DNA from: Dermacentor variabilis
Taxonomy: Eukaryota > Arthropoda > Arachnida > Ixodida > Ixodidae
Reading direction: 5' to 3'
NCBI RefSeq assembly: GCF_050947875.1
Contig: NC_134574.1
Location: forward strand, 156,881,534-156,945,533
DNA length: 64,000 nt
Positions 50,501-59,451 of the stretch are shown in pieces; position 1 is the first letter of the stretch; each line of letters starts with the position of its first letter. A program made the position numbers and the translations under genes. The notes beneath the pieces were generated by a model. The model did not search any database and was not told where the DNA came from. It saw only the letters and a list, made by a program, of their open reading frames with translations.

Positions 50501-51996
50501 TGTGCATGATGGTAAACGTTCCTGAAGAGCTTCCGGTCGAGCTTCCGGGACTAGGCTCAGTGACGAACAAGGAAGACACCGGTCAAGTCATTAGTGACCT
50601 TATCAGTAAAGCACCGCTGTCGCCTGAGCAGAAAACCGAACTACACCAGCTATTACAAGAGTTTCAAGGTCTGTTCTCTGAGAGGCCTGGTAGGACTTCG
50701 GTACTTACTCATGATATTGAACTTACCTCCCCAGAGCCAGTACGATCCAAGGCGTATCGGGTGTCACCCCGCCAGAGCGATATTATGGAGGCGGAGGTAA
50801 AGAAAATGCTACGGCTCGGTGTTATTGAGGCAGGTGAGAGTGATTATACCTCCCCTTTGATTTTAGTTGAGGTACCGGGCAAGGAACCTCGTCCTTGCGT
50901 CGACTACCGCAGGCTTAATTCCATCACTAAGGATCAAATTTATCCGATCCCTAACATCGAGGAGCGCCTTGAGAAAGTTAGTAGCGCTCAGTTTATTTCC
51001 ACCCTAGATCTTGTCAGGGGTTATTGGCAGGTTCCACTTACAGAAGAGGCTAGTAGGTATGCGGCGTTCATTTCACCAATGGGAACATTCCGTCCTAAAG
51101 TGTTGAGTTTTGGTTTGAAGAACGCGCCATACTGTTTTTCAAGCCTCATGGATAAAGTGTTGCGGGGACAGCAAGAATTCGCTTTACCGTATCTAGACGA
51201 CGTAGCGATATTCTCCGCATCCTGGTCTGAGCATATGACACACTTGCGGGCAGTGCTAACCCGCCTGCGCGAAGCAGGCTTGACAGTAAAGGCTCCTAAG
51301 TGCCAGTTAGCACAGGCCGAGGTTGTCTACCTCGGTCACGTGATTGGTCAGGGTCGTCGCCGCCCCTCTGAAATAAAAGTGGCCGCTGTGCGAGACTTTC
51401 CGCAACCGCGCACAAAGACCGATATTCGGTCGTTCTTAGGTGTCGCCGGCTACTATCAGAGGTACATCCCTAGGTACTCTGATATCGCGGCTCCCCTGAC
51501 GGATGCTCTAAGAAAAACAGAGCCTCAAACAGTCGTCTGGGACGAGACAAAGGAAAGAGCTTTTAGCGCCCTAAAGAGTGCCCTAACAAGCCAGCCTGTG
51601 CTACGATCGCCAGACTATACAAAAGGGTTCATTGTTCAGTGCGATGCTAGTGAGCGAGGCATGGGCGTTGTACTGTGCCAACGGGAAAATGGAGAAGTAG
51701 AACACCCCGTCCTGTATGCTAGTCGTAAGCTGACCAGTCGTGAGCAGGCGTATAGCGCCACCGAGAAAGAGTGTGCGTGTCTCGTGTGGGCCGTTCAGAA
51801 ATTGTCATGCTATCTAGCCGGCTCGAGGTTTATCATTGAGACGGATCACTGCCCTCTCCAATGGCTGCAGACCATCTCTCCCAAAAATGGCCGCCTCCTG
51901 CGCTGGAGCCTCGCTTTACAACAATATTCCTTTGAGGTGCGTTACAAAAAGGGGAGTCTCAACGGTAACGCCGATGGCTTAAGTCGAAGCCCCTAA
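47572..51996 (+). CDS. gag-pol: Gag-Pol polyprotein, Gmr1-like (protease-integrase-reverse transcriptase-RNase H order)
   Basis: 1474 residues, one frame, no gag/pol shift. In order: SAP-like helices (2-37); charged coiled coil (40-92); capsid (about 101-270), whose part from 178 resembles SCAN (GLEQFYSRLPENVRYWVLD at 231-249); CCHC knuckle C334-C337-H342-C347; protease D388-S389-A390 where D-S/T-G is usual; integrase zinc site H633, H640, C670, C673; integrase catalytic D703, D762, E797; GPY/F-type module near W933-E-G-P936; reverse transcriptase with CVDYRRLN (1109-1116), D1146 and YLDD (1207-1210); RNase H with D1358, E1398, D1425 and D1468. It stops just after RNase H. The ATG at 47572 is the first in frame and lies in CAGCCATGG. 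The protein would build the particle, copy the RNA and integrate it. Integrase before reverse transcriptase is the defining oddity. It appears intact. Confidence 0.95.
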   Translation: MDLKSLRKPKLLELARELGLDVSDKLRKPELITAILELEAEDDELSECLETIEERSKRQERELKEQKEKEEREHALEMKRLEVEMERARNGSQAHGAGERVLFKMTDLMRPFKLGEDIGLFLVNFERTCEKQGFSRETWPQRLLTLLPGEAADVVARLDREEAEDFDKVKSSLLKKYRLSAEAFRRKFRENEKGKSESYTEFAYRLMSNMQEWLKEEKAFGDHDKVLQCFGLEQFYSRLPENVRYWVLDRPDVSTVARAAELAEEFVTRRARGAKDGQKGEFGSKSERPRFTPMRFKGDTRSEDASESNPTKRKETAAEAERRKRFEMRRAGVCYTCQKPGHFSAQCPETTPKVVFFSIGSTDENMKLLEPYMRDLLVNGKECRVLRDSAATMDVVHPSYVEPHMFTGECAWIKQAVEAHSVCLPVAKVLIEGPFGALETEAAVSSMLPPQYPYLFSNRSDHLLREKGLLFGEASVQALTRSKVRELAAKAVVAGPTLSNNEKGSEAQQADIQSTPELNRLESVTLKAPDTGEENPDAGKLEELSTDLLIAPTSDGLDRLLKVSRTALIAEQKKDGSLENVRCNVKEGIARKTARFVERGGVLYRKYLDRRGVEFDQLVVPQCYRQDLLRLSHGGSWSGHLGVKKTKDRLLQEYYWPGCFRDADHFVRTCDTCQRVGKPGDKSRAPLKLVPIITEPFRRLVIDTVGPLPVTATGYRHILTVICPATKFPEAVPLKELSSVEIVNALLSIFARVGFPAEIQSDQGTVFTSALTTTFLERCGVKLLHSSVYHPQSNSVEKLHSVMKRVLRALCFEHRTDWELCLPGVMFALRTAPHAATGFSPAELVYGRSLRSPLRMLRESWEGRGDDPVVVEYVLKLLERLRRAQELSGEAMTKAQQRAKVYYDRTARARRFEVGDEVMILRTSLNNKLDVQWEGPARIVQKLSDVNYVVSLPGKRKAQQVYHCNLLKPYRQREAVVCMMVNVPEELPVELPGLGSVTNKEDTGQVISDLISKAPLSPEQKTELHQLLQEFQGLFSERPGRTSVLTHDIELTSPEPVRSKAYRVSPRQSDIMEAEVKKMLRLGVIEAGESDYTSPLILVEVPGKEPRPCVDYRRLNSITKDQIYPIPNIEERLEKVSSAQFISTLDLVRGYWQVPLTEEASRYAAFISPMGTFRPKVLSFGLKNAPYCFSSLMDKVLRGQQEFALPYLDDVAIFSASWSEHMTHLRAVLTRLREAGLTVKAPKCQLAQAEVVYLGHVIGQGRRRPSEIKVAAVRDFPQPRTKTDIRSFLGVAGYYQRYIPRYSDIAAPLTDALRKTEPQTVVWDETKERAFSALKSALTSQPVLRSPDYTKGFIVQCDASERGMGVVLCQRENGEVEHPVLYASRKLTSREQAYSATEKECACLVWAVQKLSCYLAGSRFIIETDHCPLQWLQTISPKNGRLLRWSLALQQYSFEVRYKKGSLNGNADGLSRSP

Positions 51997-52482
51997 CGTA
52001 GGAATCAGCCTCAAAATTGTTTGTTACTGATGTTTTTCTTCCTGAGGCAGGATTTTTTTTAACATATTGCTTTTGTTTAGTGTTTCAAAGTGATGATATG
52101 CTTTCTAGTGCAATTTTTCAATTTGTGGACGCGTTCTGAGTGATGCTAGACTACTGTAAGGAACTAGGCAGTGGTATAAAAGGGGGAAAGAGCCTGGCAG
52201 GGCTTAGTGAGGGTTGTGCCGTGCTTGCTGACTGAGCGGTTGAGTTTTCAGCGTAGTTCTAACGCTTGCCGGGAACGAGAACAAAAATGTGAACTCTCCC
52301 GAAGTCACTTTGCAGTGTCCCGTGCGAACCTGAACGAGAGAACGAAGCCTTCTCTGTGCGCTGCGCTCAAGAAACATCAAGGGACGCCCGACTTCGGTTA
52401 TGAGCATCATCGAGCGACATCCCTCCGGACAGCGGATGCAGTCCCCTGTCCATCGGGATCTCCTTTCCCCGGCGGGGCGGTC
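51997..52482 (+). other. 3' internal untranslated region with a second TATA box
   Basis: No env-like frame follows pol. A TATAAAA lies at 52175-52181 inside GTGGTATAAAAGGGGG, conserved in copy 2 at 59145-59151. The sequence before the 3' LTR (GGCGGGGCGGTC) is a poor polypurine tract. Confidence 0.6.
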
Positions 52483-53309
52483 TGTTGCGTTTCGCCTGCG
52501 ACACGTGGTTTTGCCGGCGCGACGGCGGCGGGGCGGCGGACATTTTGGCCCGATCGTCGTCACCGCAACACTCATCGCCAGGTGTTTCCAGGCGCGTCTG
52601 CGGCGATGCGACCGCCTAGGGATTTCGTTCCAGTCATTGTGCCCGAAACAGGCGAGGCCAAAGCAGGGATCTCCTTCCAGTTATTGGGCCCGAAACAGGC
52701 GATGCCAAAGCAGGGATCTCGTTCCAGTCATTGTGCCCGAAACAGGCGATGCCAAAGCAGGGACCATCTTCTCGTTACAGTCATTGTGTCCGACCGGCAG
52801 CGCCACGACAGTGTGCTGCGCAGCGCCACGACAGTATGCTGCGCAGCGCCACGACAGTGTGCTGCGCAGCGCCACGACCAGGTGCTACGAGATCGTGCGC
52901 AGCGCCACGACATGGTGCTACGGCATCGCTACGACAGTGTGCGTCACCATTAGCCCATTGTACATTCACGTGCTCGTCTTTTGAGGGGTTCCTTCTTGCC
53001 CTCAACTGCGAGAGTATAAAAACAGCTGCCCCCGGACGCCAGAAGAGGGCTCCGATTTCTTCCGTTGAGTGAAGTGCTCTCCCGTCTCTCTACTTCGGTC
53101 AAACCTGACCGCCAACTCTTTGCGATGTTAAAATAAACAAGTTGTTTCGTTGTTACCTGTCGACTCATGCTTTGCCGGGACCTTCGGATGCTTGCAGTTG
53201 TACCCCAGGCCGCCAGGCCAACGCTACCCTTGGGGCTTGCGACCCAGGTACAACCACGGGCGTCAGCGCCGAGTTCCCAACAGATCGTACCAGAAGTCAG
53301 GTCCAAACA
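52483..53309 (+). repeat. 3' LTR of copy 1
   Basis: 827 bp, 46 bp longer than the 5' LTR, exactly two extra 23-bp units of the CAGCGCCACGACAGTGTGCT type (about 52800-52880). By eye the rest is identical. Confidence 0.92.
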
Positions 53310-53338
53310 CCGTTCTCTTTCAGTTTCAGTTTATTCAG
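53310..53338. other. 29-bp host spacer between the two elements
   Basis: It starts with CCGT (target duplication of copy 1) and ends with TCAG (target duplication of copy 2). Confidence 0.9.
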
Positions 53339-54119
53339 TGTTGCGTTTCGCCTGCGACACGTGGTTTTGCCGGCGCGACTGCGGCGGGGCGGCAGACATT
53401 TTGGCCCGATCGTCGTCGCCGCAACACTCATCGCCAGGTGTTTCCAGGCGCGACTGCGGCGATGCGACCGCCTAGGGATCATCCTCGCATTCCAGTCATT
53501 GTGCCCGAAACAGGCGATGCCAAAGCAGGGATCTCATTCCAGTCATTGTGCCCGAAACAGGCGATGCCAAAGCAGGGATCTCATTCCAGTCATTGTGCCC
53601 GAAACAGGCGATGCCAAAGCAGGGACCATCCTCTCATTACAGTCATTGTGCCCGACCGGCAGCGCTACAACAGGGTGCTACGAGATCGTGCTCGACAGGG
53701 TGCTACGAGATCGTGCTCGTCATGGTGCTACGGCATCGCTACGACAGTGTGCGTCACCATTAGCCCATTGTACATTCACGTGCTCGTCTTTTGAGGGGTT
53801 CCTTCTTGCCCTCAACTGCGAGAGTATAAAAACAGCTGCCCCCGGACGCAAAAAGGAGGGCTCCGATTTCTTCTGTTGAGTGAAGTGCTCTCCCGTCTCT
53901 CTACTTCGGTCAACCTGACCGCCAACTCTTTGCGATGTTAAAATAAACAAGTTGTTTTGTTGTTACCAGTCGACTCATGCTTTGCCGGGACCTTCGGATG
54001 CTTCCAGTTGTACCCCAGGCCGCCAGGCCAACGCTACCCTTGGGGCTTGCGACCCAGGTACAACCACGGGCGTCAGCGCCGAGTTCCCAACAGATCGTAC
54101 CAGCAGTCCGATCCAAACA
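53339..54119 (+). repeat. 5' LTR of copy 2
   Basis: 781 bp with three 47-bp U3 repeats (about 53490-53630) and two ~25-bp GACAGGGTGCTACGAG-type repeats instead of the 23-bp units of copy 1. TATAAAA is at 53825-53831 and AATAAA at 53942-53947. The primer-binding site after it (from 54122) reads TGGTTGGCAGCGGTGAGAT, one base inserted and one changed relative to copy 1. Confidence 0.92.
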
Positions 54120-54473
54120 TCTGGTTGGCAGCGGTGAGATCGCCTACGACTTCAAACAACTGTCTGCCAGCGGTGAGATCGCGACAACGGAGGCCAGCAG
54201 CAAAGAGATGCAGTTGACTGTATGCTGAGCAGCTCAACGACGATCCGGGAGCAGTGCAACGAGCCCTGTGTGACGACTGGTTGCCTGCAGCGGAACGACT
54301 GCGCGGAATTCCTGCCTGCGAGGTTTGGTGAGTGCGGGACTTTCTTCTTCTGAGCTTTGCCAGGCTTTTTGTTAGTGTCAGAAACAGAGCTGGTAATTGT
54401 GGTTGTCGTTGCTGCCGGGTTAGTTGCGGCAAGACAATAGTAAGCAGTAGAGAAAGCAGCATTCAGAGCAGCC

Positions 54474-57400
54474 ATGGATTTGAAGTCGTTGCGCAAACCG
54501 AAATTGTTGGAGCTTGCAAGAGAGTTGGGTCTGGATGTCTCAGACAAACTCAGAAAACCAGAACTGCTAAAGGCTATTCTTGAGTTAGAGGCTGAGGATG
54601 ACGAGCTGTCGGAATGCCTTGAGACTATTGAGGACAGGTCAAAAAGACAGGAGCGCGAACTTAAAGAGCAAAAAGAGAAACAGGAGCGCGAACTTAAAGA
54701 GCAAAAAGAGAAACAGGAGCGCGAACTTAAAGAGCAGAAAGAAAAAGAAGAGCGTGACCGTCAACACGCTTTGGAAATGAAGCGTCTTGAGGTAGAGATG
54801 GAACGCGCTCGTAATGGAAGTCAGGCACACGGTGCAGGAGAACGCGTATTGTTCAAAATGACTGACCTGATGCGGCCGTTTAAGCTTGGAGAGGACATTG
54901 GTTTGTTCCTGGTTAACTTTGAGCGAACGTGCGAGAAGCAGGGGTTCTCTCGGGAAACGTGGCCACAGCGCTTGCTCACTTTGTTACCCGGCGAGGCGGC
55001 CGACGTAGTCGCTCGCTTGGATAGAGAGGAAGCAGAGGATTTCGACAAAGTAAAATCGAGTCTGCTAAAAAAGTACCGGCTGTCTGCGGAGGCGTTCCGT
55101 CGGAAGTTTCGGGAAAATGAGAAAGGCAAAAGTGAGTCATATACAGAGTTTGCGTATAGGCTTATGTCGAACATGCAGGAGTGGCTCAAAGAAGAGAAAG
55201 CGTTTGGTGACCACGATAAAGTTCTGCAGTGTTTCGGGCTAGAACAGTTTTATAGTCGGTTACCGGAGAACGTGCGATACTGGGTCTTGGATAGGCCAGA
55301 CGTTTGTACGGTGGCTAGAGCCGCTGAGCTAGCCGAGGAGTTTGTGACGCGTCGAGCTCGCGGAGCTAAGGACGGTCAAAAGGGTGAATTTGGCTCGAAG
55401 TTTGAGAGGCCGAAGTTCACACCCATGAGATTAAAGGGGGACACGCGTAGTGCGGATGCGAGTGAAAGCAGTCCGACCAGACGTAAAGAGACGGCGGCAG
55501 CCAAACGCAGAAAGCGGTTCGAGATGAGGCGAGCGGGCGTTTGTTATACGTGCCAGAAGCCGGGTCACTTTTCGGCGCAGTGTCCGGAAACAACACCAAA
55601 AGTTGTGTTTTTTTCAATAGGCAGCACTGACGAGAACATGAAGCTTCTCGAGCCTTACATGCGAGACCTCCTCGTGAACGGGAAAGAGTGCCGAGTGCTT
55701 CGCGATTCCGCAGCTACGATGGATGTAGTTCACCCGTCTTATGTAGAACCCTATATGTTCACGGGCGAGTGCGCGTGGATCAAGCAAGCCGTGGAAGCTC
55801 ATAGCGTGTGTCTGCCAGTAGCAAAGGTGCTTATTGAAGGACCTTTCGGAGCGCTTGAGACGGAGGCGGCAGTGTCATCTATGCTGCCACCCCAGTACCC
55901 GTACCTATTTTCAAACAGGTCCGATCACCTCCTGCGCGAGAAGGGGCTTTTGTTTGGTGAAGCTAGTGTTCAGGCCTTAACCAGATCGAAGGTTCGGGAG
56001 CTCGCTGCAAAGGCGGTAGTTGCGGGGCCGACGTTATCAAACAACGAAAAAGGGTCAGAGGCGCAGCAAGCTGATATTCAGAGCACGCCCGAACTGAATA
56101 AAATTGAGTCTGTAGCGTTGAAGGCGCCAGATACTGGAGAGGAAAATCCCGATTCGGGAAAGTTAGAAGAGCTATCTACTGATTTGCTCATCGCGCCTAC
56201 GTCAGACGGACTTGATAGGTTGCTAAAAGTCAGCCGGTCGGCTTTGATAGCCGAGCAAAAAAAGGATGGCAGCCTGGAAAACGTGCGCTGCAATGTCAAA
56301 GAAGGTATCGCCAGGAAAACTGCGCGTTTTGTGGAAAGAGGTGGAGTCCTGTACCGGAAGTATCTAGACCGAAGAGGAGTGGAGTTCGATCAGCTGATCG
56401 TGCCTCAATGCTATCGTCAGGATCTGTTGCGCTTGTCACACGGGGGTTCGTGGTCCGGACACCTAGGAGTTAAGAAAACTAAGGACCGTCTCTTGCAAGA
56501 GTACTATTGGCCAGGGTGTTTTCGGGACGCAGACCATTTCGTGAGGACATGTGACACTTGTCAGCGGGTGGGCAAACCAGGGGACAAATCGAGGGCGCCG
56601 TTGAAATTGGTACCTATCATTACGGAGCCTTTTAGACGGCTCGTTATTGATACTGTGGGACCTCTGCCGGTAACAGCCACGGGGTACAGACACATTTTGA
56701 CTGTGATCTGCCCAGCGACAAAGTTCCCTGAAGCAGTGCCGCTTAAAGAACTCAGCTCAGTTGAGATAGTTAATGCACTACTGTCCATATTTGCGCGAGT
56801 TGGTTTCCCTGCGGAAATCCAATCAGATCAGGGCACAGTGTTTACAAGCGCTTTGACGACAACTTTTCTCGAAAGGTGTGGGGTAAAGCTGTTACACAGC
56901 TCAGTGTACCACCCACAGTCGAATTCCGTTGAGAAGCTCCACTCCGTCATGAAGCGCGTGTTGAGAGCGTTGTGTTTTGAACATCGAACTGACTGGGAGC
57001 TGTGTCTGCCTGGGGTGATGTTTGCTTTAAGGACCGCGCCGCATGCGGCTACGGGGTTTTCGCCAGCTGAACTGGTGTACGGTCGCTCGCTTCGATCTCC
57101 GCTTCGCATGCTTCGAGAATCATGGGAAGGCAGGGGCGACGACCCAGTCGTGGTGGAGTACGTGCTTAAGCTCCTCGAACGCTTAAGAAGGGCACAGGAG
57201 TTGTCAGGTGAAGCAATGACAAAGGCCCAGCAGAGGGCCAAGGTTTATTATGATCGGACAGCCAGGGCCCGTCGTTTTGAGGTGGGCGATGAGGTCATGA
57301 TATTGCGCACATCGCTAAACAACAAACTAGACGTGCAGTGGGAGGGCCCAGCACGAATTGTTCAGAAACTGTCGGACGTTAACTACGTGGTAAGTCTGCC

Positions 57401-58967
57401 AGGAAAGCGGAAAGCACAGCAAGTTTACCACTGTAATCTGCTCAAACCTTATAGACAAAGGGAAGCAGTGGTGTGCATGATGGTAAACGTTCCTGAAGAG
57501 CTTCCGGTCGAGCTTCCAGGACTAGGCTCAGTGACGAACAGGGAAGACACCGGTCAAGTCATTAGTGACCTTATCAGTAAAGCACCGCTGTCGCCCGAGC
57601 AGAAAACCGAACTACACCAGCTATTACAAGAGTTTCAAGGTCTGTTCTCTGAGAGGCCTGGTAGGACTTCTGTACTTACTCATGATATAGAACTTACCTC
57701 CACAGAGCCAGTACGATCCAAGGCGTATCGGGTGTCACCCCGCCAGAGCGATATTATGGAGGCTGAGGTAAAGAAAATGCTACAGCTCGGTGTTATTGAG
57801 GCAGGTGAGAGTGATTATACCTCCCCTTTGATTTTAGTTGAGGTACCGGGCAAGGAACCTCGTCCTTGCGTCGACTACCGCAGGCTTAATTCCATCACTA
57901 AGGATCAAATTTATCCGATCCCTAACATCGAGGAGCGCCTTGAGAAAGTTAGTAGCGCTCAGTTTATTTCCACCCTAGATCTTGTCAGGGGTTATTGGCA
58001 GGTTCCACTTACAGAAGAGGCTAGTAGGTATGCGGCGTTCATTTCACCAATGGGAACATTCCGTCCTAAAGTGTTGAGTTTTGGTTTGAAGAACGCGCCA
58101 TACTGTTTTTCAAGTCTCATGGATAAAGTGTTGCGGGGACAGCAAGAATTCGCTTTACCGTATCTAGACGACGTAGCGATATTCTCCGCATCCTGGTCTG
58201 AGCATATGGCACACTTGCGGGCAGTGCTAACCCGCCTGCGCGAAGCGGGCTTGACAGTCAAGGCTCCTAAGTGCCAGTTAGCACAGGCCGAGGTTGTCTA
58301 CCTCGGTCACGTGATTGGTCAGGGTCGTCGCCGCCCCTCTGAAATAAAAGTGGCCGCTGTGCGAGACTTTCCGCAACCGCGCACAAAGACCGATATTCGG
58401 TCGTTCTTAGGTGTCGCCGGCTACTATCAGAGGTACATCCCTAGGTACTCTGATATCGCGGCTCCCCTGACGGATGCTCTAAGAAAGACAGAGCCTCAAA
58501 CAGTCGTCTGGGACGAGACAAAGGAAAGAGCTTTTAGCGCCCTAAAGAGTGCCCTAACAAGCCAGCCTGTGCTACGATCGCCAGACTATACAAAAGGGTT
58601 CATTGTTCAGTGCGATGCTAGTGAGCGAGGCATGGGCGTTGTACTGTGCCAACGGGAAAATGGAGAAGTAGAACACCCCGTCCTGTATGCTAGTCGTAAG
58701 CTGACCAGTCGTGAGCAGGCGTATAGCGCCACCGAGAAAGAGTGTGCGTGTCTCGTGTGGGCCGTTCAGAAATTGTCATGCTATCTAGCCGGCTCGAGGT
58801 TTATCATTGAGACGGATCACTGCCCTCTCCAATGGCTGCAGACCATCTCTCCCAAAAATGGCCGCCTCCTGCGCTGGAGCCTCGCTTTACAACAATATTC
58901 CTTTGAGGTGCGTTACAAAAAGGGGAGTCTCAACGGTAACGCCGATGGCTTAAGTCGAAGCCCCTAA
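54474..58967 (+). CDS. gag-pol: Gag-Pol polyprotein, Gmr1-like, longer coiled coil
   Basis: 1497 residues in one open frame, nearly identical to the protein of copy 1 and with the same domain order and catalytic residues (shifted by +23: CCHC at 357-370, protease D411-S-A, integrase D726, D785, E820, reverse transcriptase YLDD at 1230-1233, RNase H D1381, E1421, D1448, D1491). The extra length comes mainly from two more copies of an 11-residue QERELKEQKEK unit in the Gag coiled coil, three in all, plus DRQ for E nearby and one residue lost before the knuckle. The integrase D-to-E spacing is 34 residues, one less than the usual 35, as in copy 1. No stop or frameshift is seen, and with matching LTRs this copy could be active. 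Confidence 0.95.
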   Translation: MDLKSLRKPKLLELARELGLDVSDKLRKPELLKAILELEAEDDELSECLETIEDRSKRQERELKEQKEKQERELKEQKEKQERELKEQKEKEERDRQHALEMKRLEVEMERARNGSQAHGAGERVLFKMTDLMRPFKLGEDIGLFLVNFERTCEKQGFSRETWPQRLLTLLPGEAADVVARLDREEAEDFDKVKSSLLKKYRLSAEAFRRKFRENEKGKSESYTEFAYRLMSNMQEWLKEEKAFGDHDKVLQCFGLEQFYSRLPENVRYWVLDRPDVCTVARAAELAEEFVTRRARGAKDGQKGEFGSKFERPKFTPMRLKGDTRSADASESSPTRRKETAAAKRRKRFEMRRAGVCYTCQKPGHFSAQCPETTPKVVFFSIGSTDENMKLLEPYMRDLLVNGKECRVLRDSAATMDVVHPSYVEPYMFTGECAWIKQAVEAHSVCLPVAKVLIEGPFGALETEAAVSSMLPPQYPYLFSNRSDHLLREKGLLFGEASVQALTRSKVRELAAKAVVAGPTLSNNEKGSEAQQADIQSTPELNKIESVALKAPDTGEENPDSGKLEELSTDLLIAPTSDGLDRLLKVSRSALIAEQKKDGSLENVRCNVKEGIARKTARFVERGGVLYRKYLDRRGVEFDQLIVPQCYRQDLLRLSHGGSWSGHLGVKKTKDRLLQEYYWPGCFRDADHFVRTCDTCQRVGKPGDKSRAPLKLVPIITEPFRRLVIDTVGPLPVTATGYRHILTVICPATKFPEAVPLKELSSVEIVNALLSIFARVGFPAEIQSDQGTVFTSALTTTFLERCGVKLLHSSVYHPQSNSVEKLHSVMKRVLRALCFEHRTDWELCLPGVMFALRTAPHAATGFSPAELVYGRSLRSPLRMLRESWEGRGDDPVVVEYVLKLLERLRRAQELSGEAMTKAQQRAKVYYDRTARARRFEVGDEVMILRTSLNNKLDVQWEGPARIVQKLSDVNYVVSLPGKRKAQQVYHCNLLKPYRQREAVVCMMVNVPEELPVELPGLGSVTNREDTGQVISDLISKAPLSPEQKTELHQLLQEFQGLFSERPGRTSVLTHDIELTSTEPVRSKAYRVSPRQSDIMEAEVKKMLQLGVIEAGESDYTSPLILVEVPGKEPRPCVDYRRLNSITKDQIYPIPNIEERLEKVSSAQFISTLDLVRGYWQVPLTEEASRYAAFISPMGTFRPKVLSFGLKNAPYCFSSLMDKVLRGQQEFALPYLDDVAIFSASWSEHMAHLRAVLTRLREAGLTVKAPKCQLAQAEVVYLGHVIGQGRRRPSEIKVAAVRDFPQPRTKTDIRSFLGVAGYYQRYIPRYSDIAAPLTDALRKTEPQTVVWDETKERAFSALKSALTSQPVLRSPDYTKGFIVQCDASERGMGVVLCQRENGEVEHPVLYASRKLTSREQAYSATEKECACLVWAVQKLSCYLAGSRFIIETDHCPLQWLQTISPKNGRLLRWSLALQQYSFEVRYKKGSLNGNADGLSRSP

Positions 58968-59451
58968 CGTAGGAATCAGCCTCAAAATTGTTTGTTACTG
59001 ATGTTTTTTTTCCTGAGGCAGGATTTTTTTAACATATTGCTTTTGTTTAGTGTTTCAAAGTGATGATATGCTTTCTAGTGCAATTTTTCAATTTGTGGAC
59101 GCGTTCTGAGTGATGCTAGACTACTGTAAGGAACTAGGCAGTGGTATAAAAAGGGGAAAGAGCCTGGCAGGGCTTAGTGAGGGTTGTGCCGTGCTTGCTG
59201 ACTGAGCGGTTGAGTTTCAGCGTAGTTCTAACGCTTGCCGGGAACGAGAACAAAAATGTGAACTCTCCCGAAGTCACTTTGCAGTGTCCCGTGCGAACCT
59301 GAACGAGAGAACGAGGCCTTCTCTGTGCGCTGCGCTCAAGAAACGTCGAGGGACGCCCGACTTCGGTTATGAGCATCATCGAGCGACATCCCTCCGGACA
59401 GCGGATGCAGTCCCCTGTCCATCGGGATCTCCTTCCCCCGGCGGGGCGGTC
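58968..59451 (+). other. 3' internal untranslated region of copy 2
   Basis: Colinear with 51997-52482, including TATAAAA at 59145-59151. No env-like frame. Confidence 0.6.

Larger units (their letters stand above)
43278..53309 (+). mobile_element. Gmr1-like Ty3/gypsy LTR retrotransposon, copy 1 (with inverted triplication)
   Basis: The outer LTRs (43278-44058 and 52483-53309) begin TGTTGCGTTTCGCC and end CCAAACA. They are flanked by CCGT on both sides (43274-43277, 53310-53313), a 4-bp target duplication, so this is one insertion. The LTRs look identical except for two extra 23-bp units in the 3' LTR, which suggests a recent insertion. Inside, the LTR-gag end is present three times as plus (to 45197), minus (45193-46772) and plus (from 46773). 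The third carries the full Gag-Pol frame. Confidence 0.92.

Noticed and set aside
51997..52482. A possible env gene after pol
   Set aside because: No long frame, signal peptide or membrane segment between the RNase H stop and the 3' LTR in either copy.
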